Shown: positions 11,136 to 23,649, numbered from the stretch's first letter. The stretch is 64,000 nucleotides of DNA from Gnetum montanum (GCA_015680685.1 MNCI01014639.1:136458-200457), one strand, 5' to 3'. Program-made: numbers and translations. Notes: generated by a model from the letters alone, not told the origin.

Positions 11136-13611
11136 ATGACTTACGCAAATACTTTTGCTAATACCTTCAACGTCAAAGTTCCCATCATGGTTCAAGGCAT
11201 CACAATCACTGAACCCAATGGTGGAAACATGTTGATCCCTCAAGATCCAAAATTAGGAACCTGAGGGCTTGGCCCAACAACATGAGCACTATAACTTCCT
11301 CTATGCAAAGTTTCAAGCAAACTTGCCTTTGGATGTACATGAGTTCGAAGGAAAACTTAGCTTCGAGTTCACTTACTACAATGGGAAGGAGTTTGTTCCC
11401 ACTCCCGTTGCTTCCATACCTTTGACACAGATAAATCAAAGGCTTCTAGACTAGCTAATCTAGTTGGCTAGGCTTAGGGAGCAACATGACATAGCGTCTA
11501 ACCAGGATGACACCTTCAAGGATGGACAAGAGGAACTCAATTCCCAATCCGACGAGGGAGGTCAAACCAACCCCGTTCCTATCCCTCCTACCCAATCCTT
11601 CTGGGCCAATCCATTGTCTATCACTGCTTCCTTTGTGATCATGCCTATGCTCTCATAGCCTACAACTACAACTACAATGGGTAGCCATGTCACCTTCCCA
11701 GCATATCAATGCCCTTATTCCCTTGTTTCATTTGCAGCAACTATGCCCCCACAAACTATTCATCAGCCCATTCTTGTATCACATCACATACCAATCACAG
11801 CTACCCTATCGCACGTTCATACTGTACCCACTTCATAGTCATACGCAACCTTCGTTTCCATTCCTACGTTCATGTCTGTTCCACCCACTATGGTGGGCCT
11901 AGGCTCATCCACATGGTGGACCCCATTTACTTCTTCACCTATTTCACAACCATCACAGGTATCTCATTATGTTCTCCCTCACACCTACCAAACCCCGAAA
12001 ATGGTACAACCCAACATGGGGCTATGGTCTATTCTACCAGTGACACAAGTGGTCTATCCGGTAGACCAACTTGTGATTGCTGCTCCAACAGCACCACCTA
12101 CCGAATGGTGGACAGCACAAGCAGCACCATTTGTAGAGGCTATCCCAATGGTACTACTGATGGGTCATGCCTCCACCCCCACCATTCCATAGATGGGAAC
12201 TGCCTAGGTAATTCCCCGATACTCCACAACGTCATAGGGTTTGGACCAAGTGTTCAAGCTCATCCAAACCCTCACTGAGGAAATAAAATGCCTCAAAGCT
12301 ATTAGGTCTAATACGGTACAAGTCATGGACTTTTACCAGGATGACCCTATTAGCCCTACAATCACTACTTTGACATTACCCCCAAGGATGTCCCTCCCCC
12401 ACTTCACAAAGTATGATGAGGAAGGAGATCCCAATGCACATCTTGTTACCTTTAGGTCTGAATCCCTTCTATTTCAACAATGGTTGCACACGATTATTCA
12501 TGTCTTTGCTATGTCCCTAGTTGAGAAAGCCCTGGATTGGTACCGCATGTTGCCACGCTCATCCATTTCAACTCTAGAGGAGCTTCTAACCTAGTTCGTG
12601 ATGCGATTCAAGTATAACTTGAAGGCGGAAACCATGTTAGACCAATTAATGAGCATGAAGCAAGATCCTCTAGAACCAATCTAGAAGTTCATCCAGCGTT
12701 GGAGCGCAACCCTTGATGAAATTCAGAAGCCCATCACGGAGGCCCACTTTCTGGTCATCTTTAAGGGTGTAGTGAATGACTTTATCAAGTCTAAACTGTA
12801 CTACCTCACCTCTTGCACTCTTAGTCAAGCCTTCGATCAGACCAAGAGTATATAGGATGCGGCTGAGGCAAGCAAATACCTAGCTTACATTATCTACAAA
12901 AATACCTTCACAAAGAAGGACAAGGATAAGGCCCCAACAACCATAGTGCCCATTGTGGCGACTGAGGCCAAGCCCAAGCCTAGTAACAATAGTAACAAAA
13001 ATAACAAGAAACTGGCAGTAGCCACAGCTAACCCAATGCCCAAGCAAGTTCATGCGCTGCAACTTGCCATACCTACACCTGAGACATATGCATAACCCAA
13101 ATGGAAACTTGAGCATAAAGATCACTCAAAGTACACCCCACTGCCTCTCAAGCCTTTGGAACTTCTGAAGCAGGTATTGGTAGTGGGGCACATCCAACAC
13201 AAGTAGATGTCGAAAGAAAGAATCAAGAGACATCAATGCTACTACGAGCTCCTTAGGAATCCTTCTTTGGCCCTGCCCAATGAGCCCCCAGTTCCTAAGG
13301 GTTTTAGGCTGGACAGGTTCTGTGACTATCACCAATAGTATGGTCACAACATAGATTACTACCTAGCATTGTAGGATGCTATCCAGAGGTTGATAGATTA
13401 GGAAAAATTGCTACTAGATGAAAGAATCCCAGTACGGCCTGAGAACCAATCTATGCATGTCTACACAGACCCCCTCAAATCCAACAATGTCAATTATGTC
13501 ATCAATGCCATCAATGTTGATAGTGATCCTAGGCCACCCCACCAGCCATTCATGGTCCAAGTGCCTCAACGTAGTGCACCAGCACCACCAATGACTATAC
13601 GAAACTTGTAA
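11136..13611 (+). pseudogene. gag: Gag polyprotein of element A, decayed
   Basis: Gag forms the particle and binds the RNA. The chosen start, AACAATGAC at 11136, has good context. The first 42 codons are in one frame, then a stop and a frameshift near 11264 move the rest into another frame that runs to 13611 with about ten stops, several of them TAG. After a long proline/threonine/serine-rich N-terminal half, the capsid domain (PF03732 type) is clear at about 12385-12800: PHFTKYDEEGDPNAHL, then EKALDWYRMLPRSSISTLEE. A decayed zinc knuckle is at about 13315-13375 (FCDYHQ-stop-YGHNIDYY), where the final cysteine is tyrosine. The coding continues into the protease. Confidence 0.85.
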
Positions 13612-14960
13612 CATCTATTTGTTCTAAGAGTCCCTCCATGGGCATCCATCTCTGTGCCACCTATTAGCAAAGCCACATAACTCTTCCTGCTCACACCGTT
13701 AGCTCCTTTCATAATCAAGGGACTAACTCCTTCGACAGCCCCCGCCCTGCATAAGACAACTGAACAACCTTCTCGTCCTAAAAACTAGGAAGTGTGTTTC
13801 GTAGGTGAGATGTCGAGAGGAAGTATTGTTCTTGGTATTTCCAAGCCTACATCTTCACCCCTACATCTACACCCTTTTCACCAAAGACGAATGTTTCTAT
13901 AACTGGACAGTCCACACTGCCTTGCCAAAAAGGATCTAAACTCAGACCTGAAGTCGCCCCTCCTCAGGAAATTCACCTTCTAGGATGAATCAAAGAAGAG
14001 GAAACCATTAAATATGGGGGTAACCAAGACCTCTTAGATGCCCTCAATTAGGTTAAGCAAGCTCTAAAACAAAAAAATACTACACTGAGCTTGTACAACC
14101 TAATCATGATGTTTGTCCCACACTGCGAGGCTCTAATCTGCATGTTGACAGTGATCCCAATCAATGAAGACATGCTGACGGAAGAGGAAGCGATCCACTC
14201 GGTCATGCTTCCCTATGCACCTACAGAACCAAAGCAGTCTCAATTGACTTTCAATGACAACTCCATTAGGGAAGATCTTGAGATGGGTCAGGTGACTATG
14301 CCACCTCTATTCATCATAATTCAGGTCAGCCAACATCGGATCCAAAGGGTACATGTTGATGATGGGGCTGCCATGAATTTCATCCCCTTTCCTATTGTGA
14401 ACAAGTTGGGCTTGGTCGACCAAATAAAACCCATAACAACGTCATGCCTAAGGTTGTTCAATGGGACATGCATCCTAGTGAAGGGCACATTCCACATAGA
14501 TTTCATGGTAGGCGACCAGTTCCCCACAAACGCAAAATTCATCATGGTTGAGGAAATGCCTGAGATTAACCTAATCTTGGGGAGGTCATGGTTAGTGCAG
14601 CTTAGGGTTGTCTCCTCGCCCATTCACTAGCAAATCCACCTACCATACGCAAGTAGGGAGGTGGTGATCCATGGTGACAAGGTAGGAATGTAAGAAATAA
14701 GTAACATAAACATGGAGTAGGGCTCAGAGGTTGTGACCTCTGAGAATGAAGTGCTTGCTTACGTACACACTAACCATCCAGAGAGATAACCGGCCCAGTA
14801 GGCAAGTTTCCAAAATGAAAGCACGTGGGTTGAGTTTTCCTTCCTAGCGGAGGATAATGATGCAAACGAAGGCCCTGAAAAAGAGCCTTGGCCTTACACC
14901 CCATTCAATCCACGATGGGTCAAGAAGTGGCTACGCATAGAGTAGAAACCCCACTGCTTC
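13612..14960 (+). pseudogene. pro: Aspartic protease region of element A, decayed
   Basis: The protease cleaves the Gag-Pol polyprotein. The frame changes again near 13900-13980. A linker with YGGNQDLLDAL and TTLSLYNLIMMF, typical of Tat-group proteins just before the protease, leads into the longest open stretch (about 14090-14630). The active-site motif is at 14355-14378 as VDDGAAMN; the catalytic Asp-Gly-Ala starts at 14361. The flap and C-terminal motif ILGRSWL follows at about 14573. Coding similarity fades after about 14950, where the element passes to non-coding sequence and the first repeat array. Confidence 0.8.
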
Positions 14961-15084
14961 TTGCCTAGTTGCCATTCTTTGCACATTGACATCTTTCATT
15001 GTTTATAATCCATTTGTCTACATAAATTACCAGTTAGTTGTTGTTCAAGTTGTTAACACATCATCTCTTTGGCATGCCTATGTA

Positions 15085-15275
15085 GAGGCCCAAAATGGCC
15101 TAAAACTATGCTACGCTATGGCCCGAAATCACCTAAAACTAGCAATGTCCCCCTCCCCTGACATCCCCCCACCGCCCCCTCCCTAGGCCCAAAATGGCCT
15201 AAAACTAGCAATGGACTAAATGGCCTAAAAATAGAAATGGCCCTAAATGGCCTAAAAATAGCAATGGACTTTTTC
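15085..15275 (+). repeat. Repeat array 1 of element A
   Basis: About five units of roughly 30-40 bp contain (C/T)CTAAAA(C/A)TAG(C/A)AATG preceded by GGCC(C)AAAATGG. It lies between the end of gag-pro and the 3' end of the antisense gene. The core TAAAACTAGCA is a variant of the core of arrays 2 and 3. Confidence 0.7.
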
Positions 15276-15343
15276 CTTTTGGACAATGTTTGCAAAATGT
15301 TTTACAAAAATTCAAAATTGCAAAAAAAAGTCCCATGGTTTCA

Positions 15344-18300
15344 TTAGTTGTTCCTATCTGCATCATCTTCTCCATTCTTTTCTACATCATTTCCTCTTGC
15401 ATTTCCTTCCTCTATGTTGTCCTCTTCCATTTCATGATTCCTTCCCTCTACAGGCCCTGCACCCTCATTTAGAGCCTGCATCATAGGAATGAAGTGGTCG
15501 GCTAAAGCAATGCATGCAATCTACAATAGAGCATAGGAATTAATATAGTAGAAAGCAACTAACCTAAGAAGGGTCTATATCCATCTCGAAGGGTATCTGG
15601 TCTAAGCTAAGCCCAAGGCAGTGCTAGACCTCCTCCACCGTGATGTCCACCCAACGTCTATTTCTTGGTTCAGCGTCCACAACAGCTCTCTCCTTTTTGA
15701 TGGTTGTCCACCTTCATGATCCCGGAGAAAAGGAGACAGTTGTGGTCTCTCCTATGGGAAGGTTCATTTTCCAGTCAGGAGATTCCGTAACCTTTACCTA
15801 CAGTTTGAACTTGGCATAGGCCTCAAAAGCATCGATGGCATTTACAAATTCTTTATATGTAAATGCCTCCACAGTAGCATCCCTATACAATTTACAATTG
15901 GTGGCATTTTCTAGTTTATACACGTGTTTATGATTTTTCTGGAATTTCCCCCATTCGTAAACCTTAGAGCTAAAATCTTTCAAATCCTAACATTTCTAGG
16001 CTAACAATTCCATTTGCATCCACTGTTCTATTATTTCGTGGGTGGCTTCGACGTTCTGACATGCGACTATCCAAAGTCTAGCATAATCTATCACAGTTGT
16101 GTGCCATTCCTCATTATTAGTCTCACAAGCTATGAGGAACTCGTTCCATAACTTGAGATCCTCCACCTCGGTGCTCAGGTCAACATCCTTTTGCTCAGTT
16201 TTATGGACCCATTTCCACAGGCCCTCATTGATGCGCTTATACTCCCACAAGGAGCATTCCGAGTGCAAAGCACATTTGCAAACCTCTTCGTATGCATGAA
16301 GAGACACCTTGATCACTTCAGGTGAGAATGTAGGCATGGCACCAACTTTCAAAGGTCGTATCGGGTCCCATTTGAGCCAAGAGGCTACCATGAAGCAAAG
16401 AGCGTAGCAATTGCATTAGCATAGCAAAGTTAACAAAGTCTAAAATTCTAGTGTAGCAACATGAGAGAACCTAACACTACTACTTACCCATGTCTAGGTC
16501 CACCTATTGAAGGTGGCTGATCATGTCGTCGACAATTCCCTGCATGAATGCAAACTTATCAGGGATCTCAGCCCATGATTCCACACGAATTAGAGGGGGT
16601 CCTACAACATCAAAAATGGCATCTTTTACACAACTAAAAATATCAGCAATGGCTGAAATGGGCTATGACAAGGTAGAAACATTGCCAAACTCACCATCAT
16701 CCAATTGCGGTCTCCCTTCCTACTGATGCAAAATGATGGCGGAAGCCTTAGCAGAAGTCCCTATCAAGTATGTGCGAGCCTCTTCTTCATGTGCTGGTTC
16801 CTTTTCTTTTGAGAGACCAACATCCCTTTTATTCAAGGGAGACTCTTCTTCATCTCCAAAAATGCCCTCCTCGTTAGTAGGAGGATTCTGCTTGATAATG
16901 AGAGCCCTTGCCTTAGCGAGAGGAGTTCTTTCCTTCTTGACCAGGACCCTTCTCTCTGAGATTGGGGCCTCCATGTCTTTATTCATTACCCTCTTCTTAG
17001 GGGCCAACACATGCTTGTTGCCTTCTTCTTCTTCTTTTTCTTCCTTTACCAGTCAAGAAACATGTTTACATTAGTCCAAAAGAAGTTAGCTTAAAGTAGG
17101 TGCTACACTACGCTACGCCACCTAGCATGGCATAGAATAGCAGATAATAACAATGTAGGCATTAAAAAAAAGCATTTACCAATGGGGGGTTGTGTCCTCT
17201 ACAGCTTAAGCTGTAGCCGTCGCCCCTCCTCTTCCTCCGTGTAAAGGGTTTCCTTAGCTGGAGGAGGCCTCTTCCACTATGATGTTTTGTTCGCAGTCTT
17301 GGCTATGAAATGTTCCCCCAGCAACATGCTACCAGCTATAGTAGGGGGTGTCTCTCCTATGCTTTCTTGGACACAAAAGTTGTGGGCCACCCAATTCTTA
17401 GTCGTTAGAGAGAGTGACTCCGAAATTATTTTTGGAGGATCTTTGGCTTGGATGGTTTGGAGGATCTGGTGAATCGATGCTCTAGAAATCTGGTTGTGAT
17501 TCCACATGAATCAGGCTCCATTCTCATGAACCACTAGAAACTCTATAAAACACTTTAGATAGGCTATGTAAAAGGAATAAGGTATATTGGAACAAGACTC
17601 TGATTTCTTATGGAGCCCTAAGATTTTGGTCTGTGAGCCTTTACATAGAAACCTAGCCCAATTGTAATGGGCACCCTCTTCCAGGACCTCATGCATTATC
17701 CAAGCCTACTCAATACCTAGGACCTTTCTTTGGGAAAGAAGCTAGGGGAATGCACAACAACAGAAGATAGGGTAAATCTCCCTAGTGGGTCCTTCTTTAA
17801 GATTCTCCATGGGGAGCCCCTTTTTCTCCTTAGCAATCCCTAACCAATCCTAAATGTCCTTCTTCTAAAGGATCAGCTCCTTCTTTCCCTTCAACCCTAT
17901 GAGGATGCCATTAGTAGGGATACTCAAGAGGTCTGCGAATAGCTGGTCATTGATTTCAATGACCACCTACACTCCCTATATGCGTGTGCTGAAGCAGCCT
18001 GCCTTGTCGGAAAAGGAGTCGATCAGGGAGAGCATCTCGGTGGTAGGAACGCTTGGATTCGGGGTGAAGAATAGATCCATAAGCCCAGCCTTTTGGATAT
18101 TCTAGACCAAGGAGTCCGAAGCTGCACCATTTATCCATCATTGGCTCACATCTACTTCTCCATACCTGAAGTTGATGTTTTCCTCCTGTGTCTCGATAGT
18201 TACCACCATCACCTCCTGAGGCTTCTTTGCCCCTATAACAATTTTCACAAGAAACGTTTAGCATAAAACATAGAAAATCCAAAGATTGCAAAGACACTTG

Positions 18301-19769
18301 AGCATGCAACACTTGCTGTTCATCCTACTAGGTCAGTATGGTGACAAGAATGGTGGAGGACTAACTAGGACCTGTTTGACGATGATCAGTTTGAAGGGTT
18401 GTGCCCACCCCTCAACTAGCCAACTAGACCCCTTGCACTGATCATAAGGAATGAGGTATAGGTGTGGGTAGGTGTGGTATTCACCCCAACATTGACCAAT
18501 AACACATGTCCATAGGTTCTCAGTAGAAGAGAACTCTTGCAGGGCTATACGTGTTGTAGTCAGCAGACCTGGTCGATCATGAAGCCCTTCTTTGTTGATG
18601 TAGAACCTGGTAACAAAAACATACTATTAGCATTTGGCCAATCTGGCCAGCTTCACACAACACAGCAGAACAAGGCTACAAAACTCAACAGCCAGCATAG
18701 TAAATAGTTCTTGGTGGGTTTCGGAAGCACGTTGCCATATAACGTACAAAAAATAATGTGTTGTAAGAATGGTAGTAGTTGTATTCAGGCATATCCTAGA
18801 TCTAGGTCAAATGCCTTAACCCTGTTGGGCATTGACTGGATCCTTCTCCCTGCCTGCTCATGATTGCCCCATCCATCAGAAACCTCGGGATGCCCTGACT
18901 TGCCCTAGGCAATATGGATTCGGTTATGATGGGTGCCTCTTCCTCCTCTAGGTATGACCAAAAGATCACACTGAAGTGTTGGAGGAGATATTGTAGGAAC
19001 TCATGTGCTCCTTTCTTGAACTAGACCCCTCTCTCTCCCATACATATCTAGGGAGGAGGACCATTGGCCACGGGTTTGCTTATCAGAATTGGCCTTAGCC
19101 CTATCCTATACAACACAACCAGAAAGCATTAGCATCATGTCTAAGTGCAATATGCATGCAACATAGCGATACCTAGTAGTTCATGCATACAGCATAGCAT
19201 AATCCTCTTCCCACACATAGCATAGCAAGAAAATAAAAGCGCTAGCGTAGCAAAAATGGCCTAGTATAGAAACAAAGCAATTAGCCCTAACAGGGTGATT
19301 AACAATATGCCCTGAAAAAACACGTGTCACACTATCACATCATGCATGACCAAACCCTCCTGAAGGTCCTACGCTATGCCATTCAAAAGCTAAGTAATTT
19401 AAACTATCCAAACCCCTACGGTTATGACAACCACGATGGTGGCGGTTTAAGCGACCTTGCATGCAATGATGGAATAGCATTTATGCACCTGCCATTGCCG
19501 AAATGGCAACAATGGCGATGCAAAGGCCAAAACAACATGATGATAGAAAACACAAATGACTAAGACTAGGATAAAAAATAAAAGCAGAGAACAAAAGAAG
19601 AAAAAAATAATAATAGAATTGTCAAAAATAGAGGAAGCATAGTAGCCTACCAGGTCAATGGCATGTCCTCCGGCATTGCGATGCATGCTTATGTTATGCA
19701 CCTTAGGGTTTTCTTCACCTCCTCGACCTTTGCGAGTGCCAAGTGGGTACGTTCCTTCTTTGGAGCCAT
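15344..19769 (-). pseudogene. Antisense multi-exon gene of element A, unknown function
   Basis: On the strand opposite gag-pol, a gene can be followed through about seven exons. Exon 1 is 19769-19651 (ATG, MAPKKERTHL). Exon 2 starts at 19105, its end uncertain. Exon 3 starts at 18606, exon 4 is 18232-17180, exon 5 is 17043-16498, exon 6 is 16384-15564 and exon 7 is 15475-15344, ending in TAA. Most junctions are GT/AG, with TTATAG, TTACCAG and GTAAGT sites. The frame carries through exons 1-2, 5-6 and 6-7; 4-5 is off and 2-4 not resolved. Most internal stops are TAG. Exon 4 has the long body (e.g. WIMHEVLEEGAHYNWARF), exon 5 a lysine/glutamate-rich stretch, and exon 7 an acidic tail. Exon 2 has a possible FCP1-like motif. 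Some Tat-group elements carry extra antisense ORFs; this protein's family was not identified. Confidence 0.75.
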
Positions 19770-20104
19770 TTTCCTAATTGCAAACTTTCCCTCATCGCTA
19801 TGCAAAAAACCACCCTACTCACTGTTAGAACAATCGCTCTGCCCTCCGAAATCACTTTGTGCCTTGAATATGGGCTCTATCCTCTTACGGTGAGAATGAC
19901 AAGCTTACCAGGGTTTAATCCTTATTTATGGCCAAAATGGTGAAAAAGAAAAACTTGCGGCACTCTCTCTCCGTTTAATGCAGAGTGAACCGTACAACGT
20001 AGAATGCTTGCCACGACATCGTAGCACTATTGGCATTAAAACTTTGACATGCTTCAAGCTAATTGCTTGCTTTCCCAAAAATGAAAAAATATATATACAG
20101 CTCT

Positions 20105-20510
20105 CATTCATGGTCTGAATAGACCTTAAACTAGCAACCCCAGCATAGTTGTGACTTTCGTAGTCTGAAAAGACCTTAAACTAAAATTTTTAGTGTAGTG
20201 CTCCACTCTCGTTACCGATCCGAAAAGACCTTAAACTAGCAATCCTAGCGTAGCAGCAACCTTATCGGTCTAAAAAGACCTTAAACTAGAAATCCTAGCA
20301 TAGCAGCAACCTTAATGATTTGAAAAGATCTTAAACTAGCAGTCTCGATCTGTCATACACTAAACTAGCAGTTTCACGTTTTCGCATCGGTAGTTTTGCA
20401 TTTCTTAGCAGTTCCATGTTCTTGCATTGATAGTTTCACATTTTCTATTTTAGCAGCTCTGCATCTTCATGCCATAGCGGTCTACCATGACTTTAAACTA
20501 GAAAAATTTT
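20105..20510 (+). repeat. Repeat array 2 of element A
   Basis: About six units of roughly 50 bp end in AAAAGACCTTAAACTAGCA (for example 20115-20135, 20168-20182, 20222-20240, 20272-20290 and 20322-20341). Degraded short units (TAGCAGTTTC) follow. The array lies between the antisense gene's start (19769) and pol's start (20636), so it fills the divergent spacer between two oppositely transcribed genes. Confidence 0.75.
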
Positions 20511-20635
20511 AATATTCACATCATACTTCACTAATTACATCTCATCATTGCTTTGCAAGTTTTCGTTATAAACGATTACTACCAACAAGTGCCTCTTAAC
20601 CAAGCTTTCATCTCATCTTGACAAGTTAAGCAAAA

Positions 20636-21360
20636 ATGGAAATCCATCATGATCTCTCCACAACTTTAGCTTTAGCAAGTCCACATGGCAATCTTGTAGG
20701 ACAATTGAACCCTAACCTGATCAACTGGGGGTTGACCATAGCTAGCACTATAGCATCCTTAGAAACATCCCTAGACTGGCCCGAGCATCTGATCCAAACT
20801 CTAGATTTGGAGGCCGGGGATGTAACTATGGATCCTCTCTTTGAGATGCCTATGGTCACATCCAAGGGGGAAGTAGAAAGATTAAAACTTAGCTCCCTCC
20901 TAGACACGCAGATGAATGAAAACGTAGCCAAGATTCTGCAAGAAAACATCAAAGTCTTCGCATGGTCATACAGTGGCATGCCGGGTTTAGATCTAAGGCT
21001 GATACAGCATAACATCATCCTAGACTTGCGCATGAAGACATTCAAGCAAAAAGATCATAAGGTTATGCCAAAAATCACACTAGCTATAAGGGACAAAATC
21101 ACAAAGCTATACCAAGTTGGTTTCATCTGTGTAGTTGATTAATCGAAATGGGTGTCCAACATCTACATCTTAATCCTAAGAAGCATGTCTTTGGGGTAAA
21201 AATCGAACGCATGTTAGGATTCATAGTATCAAAGGCTGGAATATGGGTTGACCTTGTCAAAGTCAATGCCATAGTCAACCTGGTACCCCCTACAAACCTA
21301 AGGAGTTATGTAGGTTGCAAGGCAGGGTATAGTTCATCCAAAGGTTTATAGCGAAATTGA
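20636..21360 (+). pseudogene. pol: Element A pol: RT region with core deleted
   Basis: The chosen start is ATG at 20636 (MEIHHDLSTT), the same start as in B (63871). The pre-RT segment runs to VGFICVVD near 21139 with hardly a break. Immediately after WVSNI (about 21157) the sequence jumps to LNPKKHVFGVK, which in B is about 425 bp further on. The lost piece (B 62925-63348) holds the substrate-binding strands and the YVDD catalytic motif, so this RT cannot work. The remaining C-terminal part (GFIVSKAG, 21210-21240) leads to RNase H. Confidence 0.85.
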
Positions 21361-22400
21361 TTGACAAGTTACACCCCATGCAACATCTTCTAAAGAAATG
21401 GGTTGACTTCGAGTGGAAAACCCAGTGTCAACAAGTCTTCGATGACTTGAAGGAAGAACTTTTGCACCTCCCAACTATGCATCCTCTATAGTGGGGTAAG
21501 CCTTTCTTCATCTACCTTGCCACCTCTGACATGTCTATCACAACACTGCTATGTCAGAAATGAGATGATGGATCTGGGATACCAATGTATTATCTAAGTC
21601 ATGCATTAATAGTGCATAAGGTGAAATACAATTAAGTGGAGAGAAATTACCTTGCCTTAGTCTTTGCATTATAAAAGTGGAGGGACTACCTATTTCGCAA
21701 TACAATTAACATCATTTGCAAAAGCAACATACTCTGGGCTATCACTAACAACCTATATGAAAGTAGCCAGATACCCGATGGAAGGCAATAACTGTAGAGT
21801 TTGACCTACACTATGTAAGCCAATTGTCGACTAAGGGTTAGGCCAAAGCAATGCAACTTACGGCCTCACCCATCAACGACCATGCAACCATAGATCCTGA
21901 ATTTCTAGATGAGCATGTTAGCACTATCAACATCATCCTATCGCACCTAGAAGCCACTTTACACTTTGACAGTGCTTCAATTTCATGAGGAGGTAGTGTA
22001 GCTACCGTAATTATGTTCTCCTCTAGGGAAATGTACATGTTTTTTTATCATTTTGCGTTACCTTGAACCAACATTATGGCAGAGTATGAGGGGCTACTCA
22101 GAGGCCTCTTAGCTGCCTAAACATTACACATACAAAACTTGGCAATCCACAGTGATTCACAACTAGTTGTGAATCAAATCACCAAGGTCTATGCCTACAA
22201 AGCTATACACCTACAACCCTACTGTGATCTAGCAAAAGGCCTACTTAAGCGATTTGCTACAACATATGTGCAACACATGCCATGCAACGAGAACACTATA
22301 GCAGATGCCATAGCCACCCTTGCATTAAATATTCCACCACACTTATTTGCAAATTTTCCAACTTCTATTATCGAATGTACTGAACCTATTACTCAGGTAG
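21361..22400 (+). pseudogene. pol: Element A pol: RNase H plus archaeal-type RNase H
   Basis: Two RNase H domains follow each other. The first, about 21361-21800, has LHPMQHLLKK, then CQQVFDDLKEEL and FFIYLATSDMS, then YLSHAL and NYLALVFAL; this is the standard gypsy RNase H that degrades the RNA strand. The second, about 21955-22370, has FDSASI, then AEYEGLLRGLLA and HSDSQLVVNQITK, then YVQHMPCNEN and ADAIATLAL, the archaeal-type RNase H that defines the Tat group. Several stops interrupt both. In the second domain the Ser-for-Gly change and a stop near FDSASIS weaken the first catalytic strand. Confidence 0.85.
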
Positions 22401-23639
22401 GAGACGTGGCCTCCATCAGTGTCGCAAACACCCAGGATTGGTACAGTAATATTAAAGCCTACCTACAACATGACCTGCAAGCATGCCTAGCAATATACGC
22501 TCATGGGGAATGATTCCCTGTGCCGACGTTCTTACGATGGGATATTGTTGGCATACATGGGTGGGGAGCAAGCACAGAAGGTAGTTAATGAAGTGAATGA
22601 GGGACTATGTGGTGGACACATAGCACCTAGATCTATGGCTATAAAAATTAGATGCCTAGGGTACTATTGGCCCCATATGGAGCATGACTGTCTGTCAAAA
22701 GTCAAGACGTGTGACACGTGCCAGAGATACGAAAATCTCATACATGTCTCACCTATGGACCTGCACCCAACACAAATCACATGGCCTTTCCAATGATGGG
22801 GACTAGAACTCATAGGACCTATCATGCCTAAGTCCTCCACAAGGCATAGCTTCATTATCACTGCCATTGAGTATTTTACTAAGTGGGTGGAAGCCATCCC
22901 CCTGAGGAAGACGATGTCTAAGCAAATCTACCACTTCATCCTGGAAAACATTGTGATAAGGTTTGGGCTTCCAATGACTATTGTAACTGATAATGGGCCA
23001 CAATTTAGTAGTGTAGAAACTCGAACCTTCTGCAGCAATCTAGGAATTAGACAATCATTCTTCTCCCCCTATTACCCATAGGAGAATGGACAAGCAAAGG
23101 CTACAAATAAGTCCATCATCAACTTACTAAAGTGGATTCTTAGCAATAGCAAGAGGCAGTGGCACAAGCAAATCCTCTATGTTCTATGGGCCTATAGAAT
23201 GACATGCAGACCCATGACAAGTAAGAATCCTTATAGCCTTATTTATGGATATAATGTTATGTTGCCTCTTGAGTTGTAGGTACCATCACTCCGAATGATC
23301 CTCTTGAATGTCATGAGTGAAGCCTAGAAAAACAAGTCATGGATCATTGATCTTGACTCAATAGAGGAGGAGTGCACGAAGATGTTTAGCTGCATAAAGT
23401 GCTATCAAAGTAAGCAATAGAAAAAGCACTAAACAAACCCGCATCAATGGCCAGTACAAAAGGGAGACCTTGTCCTCAAGGTTACCCAGGAGCATGTGAG
23501 CAAATTATCAGCCAACTAGGAAGGCCCTTACATGGTCACTACAGCCTTCAAGAATGCAGCCTTCGAGCTGGCATACTTGGATGGCAATGAGTTTGCCAAC
23601 CCAGTGACTCACTCGTACCTCAAGCCATACTACATTTGA
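22401..23639 (+). pseudogene. pol: Element A pol: integrase
   Basis: Integrase inserts the cDNA copy into the host chromosome. The zinc-binding HHCC region is at about 22595-22730 (NEGLCGGHIAPR and CDTCQRY). In the catalytic core all three acidic positions can be located. The first is Glu instead of Asp (GLELIGP, 22806-22808). The second is intact (VTDNGPQF, 22989-22991). The third is Lys where B has Glu (NGQAKATNK, 23097-23099). The C-terminal domain ends with SYLKPYYI and a stop at 23637-23639. In-frame stops near 22794, 23079 and 23277 add to the damage. Confidence 0.9.
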
Positions 23640-23649
23640 AGCTTGGCAC

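Noticed and set aside
15286-15486. Plus-strand Leu/His/Phe-rich frames
   Set aside because: They are the reverse of the acidic last exon of the antisense gene, which has a splice acceptor and stop.
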